The translations under genes and the position numbers were made by a program. A model generated the notes under the pieces. It was not told the origin of the DNA, ran no database searches, and was given only the letters and a program-made list of their open reading frames with translations. Shown piece by piece: positions 60,175 to 64,000 of a stretch of 64,000 nt of DNA (position 1 is its first letter; every line of letters starts with the position of its first letter). Source of the stretch: Pseudanabaena minima (GTDB lineage: Bacteria; Cyanobacteriota; Cyanobacteriia; Pseudanabaenales; Pseudanabaenaceae). The stretch covers positions 1,116,001 to 1,180,000 of the forward strand of contig NZ_CP159508.1 of assembly GCF_051131155.1 (NCBI RefSeq), written 5' to 3'.

Positions 60175-61329
60175 TTAGCCGTTCAGAACTTCGATCGCCG
60201 CTTTCACGCCAGCACCAGAGGTGAAATTAGTGTAGCCAAGTGCCGAAATCGATGCTTCGAGAGCTGCGATCGCCGTAAGAATATCGCGATCGCCTACAAA
60301 GCCAAGATGTCCGATACGGAAGATTTTGCCATTGAGGTGATCTTGACCACCAGCCATGACGATATCGAACTTCTTCTTAATCGTAGCGCGAATCTTTTCT
60401 GCATCCAGCCCTTCAGGAGGAACCACAGAGGTAATCGAAGCACTCGCTGCATCATCAGGAGCCAATAAACCCAGATTCAGAGCCTTGACTGCTGCTCTAG
60501 TCGCTTCACGATGACGCAAGTGACGCGCAAAAATATTCTCTAAACCTTCACGCTGCATTATTTCTAACGAAGCTTGCAATGCCATCACCATATTCACGGA
60601 AGTAGTGAAAGGTGTGGAATTTTTAGCCGCATCTTTACGAGCCTTGCCTAAATCGAGATAGAACTTCGGTAGATTCGCCGTTTTGTAGGCTTCCCAAGCC
60701 TTAGGACTGACAGCTACAAATCCCAATCCAGGAGGAATCATGTAGCCTTTTTGAGAACCAGAACCGACGACATCTAAGCCTAATTCATCAATGGGAACAT
60801 TCATTGCCCCCAAGCTGGTGACTGCATCAACGATAATCAGAGCCTTTTCATGGGCTTTGACATGGCGGTTAATTGCGACTAAATCGTTAAGAACACCCGT
60901 AGAGGTTTCGCTATGGGTGATAATTACCGCTTTGATTTCTTTATTGGTATCAGCCTCTAACTTGGCTCGGAAATCTTCTGGATCAAGTGCCTTGCCCCAT
61001 TCCGCTTTGATTACTTCAGCATTGACACCATAGGCTTGACAGACTTCGACCCAGCGTTCGCCAAACTTGCCATTATCACCAACAAGGACGCGATCGCCTT
61101 TGCTGAGGAAATTAATGATGCCTGCTTCCATCGCGCCCGTACCGCTTACGGTGAGAATTAATACATCATTAGTTGTTTGGTGTAGCCACTTAAGCTTGGC
61201 GGTCACATCTGCCATGACCTTGCTAAAATCACCGCTACGGTGTCCGATGGGAGCTTTTGCCAGAGCCAACAATGCCTGTTCAGGCACAGGTGTTGGACCT
61301 GGGATCATTAACATCAACTTATCTTCCAT
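60175..61329 (-). CDS. Class V aminotransferase (alanine-glyoxylate aminotransferase family)
   Basis: 384 residues. PLP lysine probably K194 in GSGSQKGYMIPPG; MLMIPGPTPVPEQAL start, GTGAMEAGI, HSETSTGVLNDL and VDAVTSLGAM all fit the serine/alanine-glyoxylate aminotransferase group of fold type I. Cyanobacterial members are also named soluble hydrogenase 42-kDa subunit for historical reasons. It likely uses glyoxylate made in photorespiration. ATG 61329 fits family length. Single gene. Confidence 0.9.
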   Translation of the reverse strand: MEDKLMLMIPGPTPVPEQALLALAKAPIGHRSGDFSKVMADVTAKLKWLHQTTNDVLILTVSGTGAMEAGIINFLSKGDRVLVGDNGKFGERWVEVCQAYGVNAEVIKAEWGKALDPEDFRAKLEADTNKEIKAVIITHSETSTGVLNDLVAINRHVKAHEKALIIVDAVTSLGAMNVPIDELGLDVVGSGSQKGYMIPPGLGFVAVSPKAWEAYKTANLPKFYLDLGKARKDAAKNSTPFTTSVNMVMALQASLEIMQREGLENIFARHLRHREATRAAVKALNLGLLAPDDAASASITSVVPPEGLDAEKIRATIKKKFDIVMAGGQDHLNGKIFRIGHLGFVGDRDILTAIAALEASISALGYTNFTSGAGVKAAIEVLNG

Positions 61330-61408
61330 GAGTCGAAATCTTGAATACTTGGTTAAATACTAGATCTAGTATTCTATAGCAGTATATGAACAAATACCCT
61401 TCCCTAGC

Positions 61409-61452
61409 CAAGAAATAGGGGTGTGCAACAAAGCCGCGCACCCTATTTCTTG
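61409..61452. repeat. Hairpin in the 61330-61917 spacer
   Basis: CAAGAAATAGGG pairs with CCCTATTTCTTG around a 20-base loop, upstream of the aminotransferase gene. The spacer holds only repeats and no gene. Confidence 0.5.
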
Positions 61453-61536
61453 ACTTTATATTCTAAGCAAAACTTAACTACAAGTTTTCCAAATCCATAA
61501 GGTTACTTAAATTCTCATTATGAAACCAATTTTGAT

Positions 61537-61697
61537 AACTGATGTTACGTGGAACTCAGAGAATGAATCTCTTACTACTAGCACGACAGGGCAACCACGG
61601 GGGGATTGCCCCTACCCCAATAATTTAGATTTTGTAGGGGCTGTGCCCCCGTGCCAGCCCTAAACTTAGATGATCGCAGGCATTGCATCCACGTAAG
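61537..61697. repeat. TGATGTTACG element, family R5, copy 2
   Basis: AACTGATGTTACGTGGA at the left, TCCACGTAAGGTTAGTAA at the right. Core blocks GGCAACCACGGGGGGATTGC and CCCCGTGCCAGCCCTAAA are shared with 18538-18706. Confidence 0.78.
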
Positions 61698-61761
61698 GTT
61701 AGTAATAAGAAGTACTGATATAGCTTTTTTTAGTCTAGCGTTTATTTAGTCTGGTGAAGTA

Positions 61762-61865
61762 ATACCAATTCCCGAAAGTGTGGCTACACTTTTGGGAATT
61801 AAAAACCAAACCCAATAAAGGTTTCAAAATCACAAAATGGCTACGCCATTTTGTGATTTTGTATA
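61762..61865 (-). repeat. ATACCAA double-hairpin element, family R1
   Basis: Inverse orientation: ATACCAATTCCCGAAAGTGTG..., CAAACCCAATAAAGGTTTCA, CACAAAATGGCTACGCC... and TTTTGTATA. Joined at its right end to the 61861-61909 palindrome. Confidence 0.75.
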
Positions 61866-61909
61866 AAGGTTCGATTCCCTGCCGAAGGCAGGGAATCGAA
61901 CCTTTATAC
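61861..61909. terminator. Perfect palindrome after the response regulator gene
   Basis: Arms of 23 bp (61861-61883 and 61887-61909) around GAA, downstream of the minus-strand response regulator stop. The stem contains GGTTCGATTCCC, identical to a tRNA T-arm consensus, but no other tRNA parts are present. Confidence 0.7.
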
Positions 61910-61917
61910 CTCGCTTT

Positions 61918-62598
61918 TCAAGCATTATTTCGTAATACATAACCAACCCCACGTACAGTGTGCAGTAAGCGTTTAGAGTTATTGTCTTCTAATTTGATTC
62001 GCAGCGCCCGTATATAGACTTCGATGATATTAGACTCACCCATAAAGTCATAACCCCATACAGCTTCGAGAATTTGGTCACGGGATAGTACTTGTTGGGG
62101 ATGTCGCAACATGAATTCCAATAGATCAAACTCTTTTGCAGTAAGAACTATTTTCTGTCCAGCCCGATACACCTCATGGGATGAGCGATTTAAAGTGATA
62201 TCTTCAAATTGTAAGTTGTCAGAAGTCTCGGGATACATCCGCCGCATTCTGGCTTTGACTCTGGCTAGCAACTCCTCAATACTAAAAGGCTTAGTGAGAT
62301 AGTCATCAGCTCCTGAGTTCAACCCCGTCACCCGATCGCTTATTTCATCTTTTGCGGTCAGCATAATAATTGGTACTTGCACTCCCGTTTTGCGTAACCT
62401 TGTACAAACATCTAATCCTGATATTTCGGGCAGCATCCAATCCAAAATCACTAGATCAGGCTGATCGTCACGGGCTATAGTTAATCCATCTAAACCATTG
62501 AATGCCACAGTAACTTCATAGCCTTCTAAACTCAGTTCTGATTCGATAAACTTAGATAATTTGGGATCGTCTTCAACTAGAAGAATGCGATTATTCAT
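61918..62598 (-). CDS. OmpR-family response regulator
   Basis: 226 residues from ATG 62598; ATG 62613 would add five. Receiver domain (3-118): VEDD (D10, D11), phospho-acceptor D53 in VILDWMLPE, T in MLTAKDE, K in YLTKPFS. A winged-helix DNA-binding domain (about 130-225): LTAKEFDLLEFMLRHPQQVLSRDQI and VYIRALRIKLED...VRGVGYVL. Its start overlaps the kinase stop in ATGA form, so the two are translationally coupled. The regulon is unknown; an alternative start would just lengthen the overlap. Confidence 0.95.
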   Translation of the reverse strand: MNNRILLVEDDPKLSKFIESELSLEGYEVTVAFNGLDGLTIARDDQPDLVILDWMLPEISGLDVCTRLRKTGVQVPIIMLTAKDEISDRVTGLNSGADDYLTKPFSIEELLARVKARMRRMYPETSDNLQFEDITLNRSSHEVYRAGQKIVLTAKEFDLLEFMLRHPQQVLSRDQILEAVWGYDFMGESNIIEVYIRALRIKLEDNNSKRLLHTVRGVGYVLRNNA

Positions 62599-64000
62599 CG
62601 TTGTGGATTCCATATCGGTAAAGTAATTGTAAAAATACTACCTTCATTGGGTTTGGAGAGCACAGTTATTCTTCCATCCATTCCTTCTACTAAGCTTTTT
62701 GCGATCGCTAGTCCCAGTCCCGTGCCATCTCTGGAGCGTGTGGAAGGATCATCACTGCGATAAAAACGCTCAAAGATACGATGTTGATGGGCTAGAGAAA
62801 TACCAATGCCGCGATCGCGAACATGAATTATCGCTTGCTCATCTTTAGTTGCTAATTGAATTTCCACAGGATCAGTAGAATATTTAATCGCATTATCAAC
62901 TAGGTTAATTAACACTTGTTGCAGCCGATCTTGGTCAGCCAGAGCAACTATATCTTGATCGGTTGATAATAATTTTATCGAGCGATCGCTGACTTTCTCA
63001 CTCATGCCTGCAACTTCCGCAGCTAAAGTATTCAGAAAGACGGGATCTCGACGAAACTGTAAATTACCACTATCCGCCCTTGCAAGGTCTAACAAATCTT
63101 GGAGCATTTGGATTGTACGCTCAGTTTCAGCGCTGGCGGTTTCGAGGGCTTGTTTTTGATAAACGCTAAGATTGTCACCTCTCCGTAATAAGCTCTGCAA
63201 ATAACCACAGATAACGGTTAAGGGAGTTCGTAATTCATGGGATACATTGCCGACAAATTGATGCTGCTGCTCCCAAGAACCTGACAGCCGATGCAGCATT
63301 TCATTAAAAGCCTGTGCTAATCCCAAAATCTCATCAGGAGCCTTAGCTAGTTGCAGTTTTGCCCCACCTAAGTCGTCAATAGAAATTACACTTGCCATCT
63401 GACTCATTTGTTGCAAAGGAACAAGGGCTTTACGAATTCGCAGAGCGATCGCTAAGATCAAAACCCCAGTTGCTATGGTGCTGACGATCGCTAATCCATA
63501 AATGCCATTATTTAGTTGACGTTGTTCATTGGTGATATCTTGCGAGAGATAGACTTTACCAACTATATTTCCATCTATGATAAGAGCGCTGCCACACATG
63601 ACTGCATAGCGATCGCCTATTTGGACTACCTTAGGTGTAGTTGGTACTTCGTTATAACCAATATTTGTCAAGTCTGCCGATAGGTCATGATTATTTGCAG
63701 ATTTAGCAAGAATTCGTCCATCAGCACTCTTAACCAAAACCGATAAGTCTGAAGTCGAAACCTTGCTAGATGTGCGTTCTATTCCTGCGTTAATTCCGCC
63801 CGTTTCCATATACATTTCCACTAGATCGGGGAAACGCATCGCAATGTACTCCAGCATTTGCTTATGACTATTAACTACAGTCTGTTCCATGCTCCAACCT
63901 GCCCAAGCAGATACCCCCATTAAGCTAATGACGGACAGTGCGATCAGTTCTACGGTCAAACGAAATTGAAGTGAGGTGGTGGAAACTCGCTTACCAAGTA
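62595..64000 (-). CDS. Sensor histidine kinase, N-terminus outside window
   Basis: At least 454 residues from a TTG at 63959, but the open frame continues upstream (SLQFRLTVEL) and past the edge, so the gene is partial. TM1 (LIALSVISLMGVSAWAGW), extracytoplasmic sensor of about 130 residues, TM2 (GLAIVSTIATGVLILAIAL), HAMP (about 190-240), HisKA with H241 in VSHELRTPL, and HATPase with NLVDNAIKYS, RDRGIGIS and DGTGLGLAI. Signal unknown. It is first in the operon, followed by the response regulator through an ATGA overlap. Confidence 0.93.
   Translation of the reverse strand, partial: LGKRVSTTSLQFRLTVELIALSVISLMGVSAWAGWSMEQTVVNSHKQMLEYIAMRFPDLVEMYMETGGINAGIERTSSKVSTSDLSVLVKSADGRILAKSANNHDLSADLTNIGYNEVPTTPKVVQIGDRYAVMCGSALIIDGNIVGKVYLSQDITNEQRQLNNGIYGLAIVSTIATGVLILAIALRIRKALVPLQQMSQMASVISIDDLGGAKLQLAKAPDEILGLAQAFNEMLHRLSGSWEQQHQFVGNVSHELRTPLTVICGYLQSLLRRGDNLSVYQKQALETASAETERTIQMLQDLLDLARADSGNLQFRRDPVFLNTLAAEVAGMSEKVSDRSIKLLSTDQDIVALADQDRLQQVLINLVDNAIKYSTDPVEIQLATKDEQAIIHVRDRGIGISLAHQHRIFERFYRSDDPSTRSRDGTGLGLAIAKSLVEGMDGRITVLSKPNEGSIFTITLPIWNPQR

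Noticed and set aside
61861..61909. A tRNA gene
   Set aside because: Only a T-arm-like sequence; no acceptor stem, D-arm or anticodon loop can be folded around it.

Overview
The window is chromosomal DNA from a cyanobacterium, probably of the Pseudanabaena type. The evidence is the palindrome GCGATCGC (HIP1) scattered through genes and spacers, together with typically cyanobacterial families: Ycf46, a Tic22-like protein, a GUN4-domain protein, a DUF3086-type protein, a DUF3370-type protein, a UPF0367-type protein and an AAA/WD40 STAND-like protein. The genus is inferred from overall feel, not from a marker gene. No rRNA, tRNA, CRISPR array, prophage or complete insertion sequence was found. 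The only transposase is a small Y1 (RAYT-like) one.

Layout. 0-8.4 kb: end of ybeY, dgkA, a large RND efflux pump, pdxJ, an aluminium-resistance/methionine gamma-lyase-like PLP enzyme and a REC-EAL c-di-GMP phosphodiesterase. 8.7-20 kb: DUF3086-type protein, Tic22-like protein, Era-like GTPase with DUF697, MOSC protein, Ycf46 AAA+ ATPase, Uma2 nuclease-like protein, speA and a lipid-A-disaccharide-synthase-like protein. 20-31.7 kb: unknown membrane protein, O-antigen-ligase/TPR protein, GAF protein, pdhA, split pentapeptide membrane protein, nadK, a fused ABC ATPase-permease and two small glycine/alanine-rich membrane proteins. 32-39.6 kb: mnmG, a toxin-antitoxin pair bracketed by 30-bp direct repeats, a coiled-coil/GUN4 protein, a RAYT transposase inside its own repeats, and a DUF3370 protein. 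39.8-46 kb: eno, a CbiO-like ATPase, UPF0367, rodA and mdh, then about 900 bp of stacked repeats. 46.2-54 kb: a Ser/Thr kinase fused to an AAA domain, an AAA protein with 14 WD40 repeats, and transketolase. 54-64 kb: two exported proteins, a TPR remnant, a 48-residue protein, an amino-acid ABC permease, a dCMP deaminase, a pilin-like lipoprotein, a soluble class-V aminotransferase, and a two-component system cut by the window edge.

Most genes look like single transcription units separated by strong hairpins. Clear coupling is seen only for the toxin-antitoxin pair and the histidine kinase/response regulator pair, and possibly for the two small membrane proteins plus the fused ABC transporter.

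The most striking content is in the spacers. At least eight families of small non-coding repeats with terminal inverted repeats occur, some nested in one another. There are also very long, often perfect palindromes that overlap stop codons. The best candidate for a self-contained system is the RAYT gene (36.8 kb) flanked by three 203-bp double-hairpin repeats, with a decayed fourth copy at 31.8 kb.
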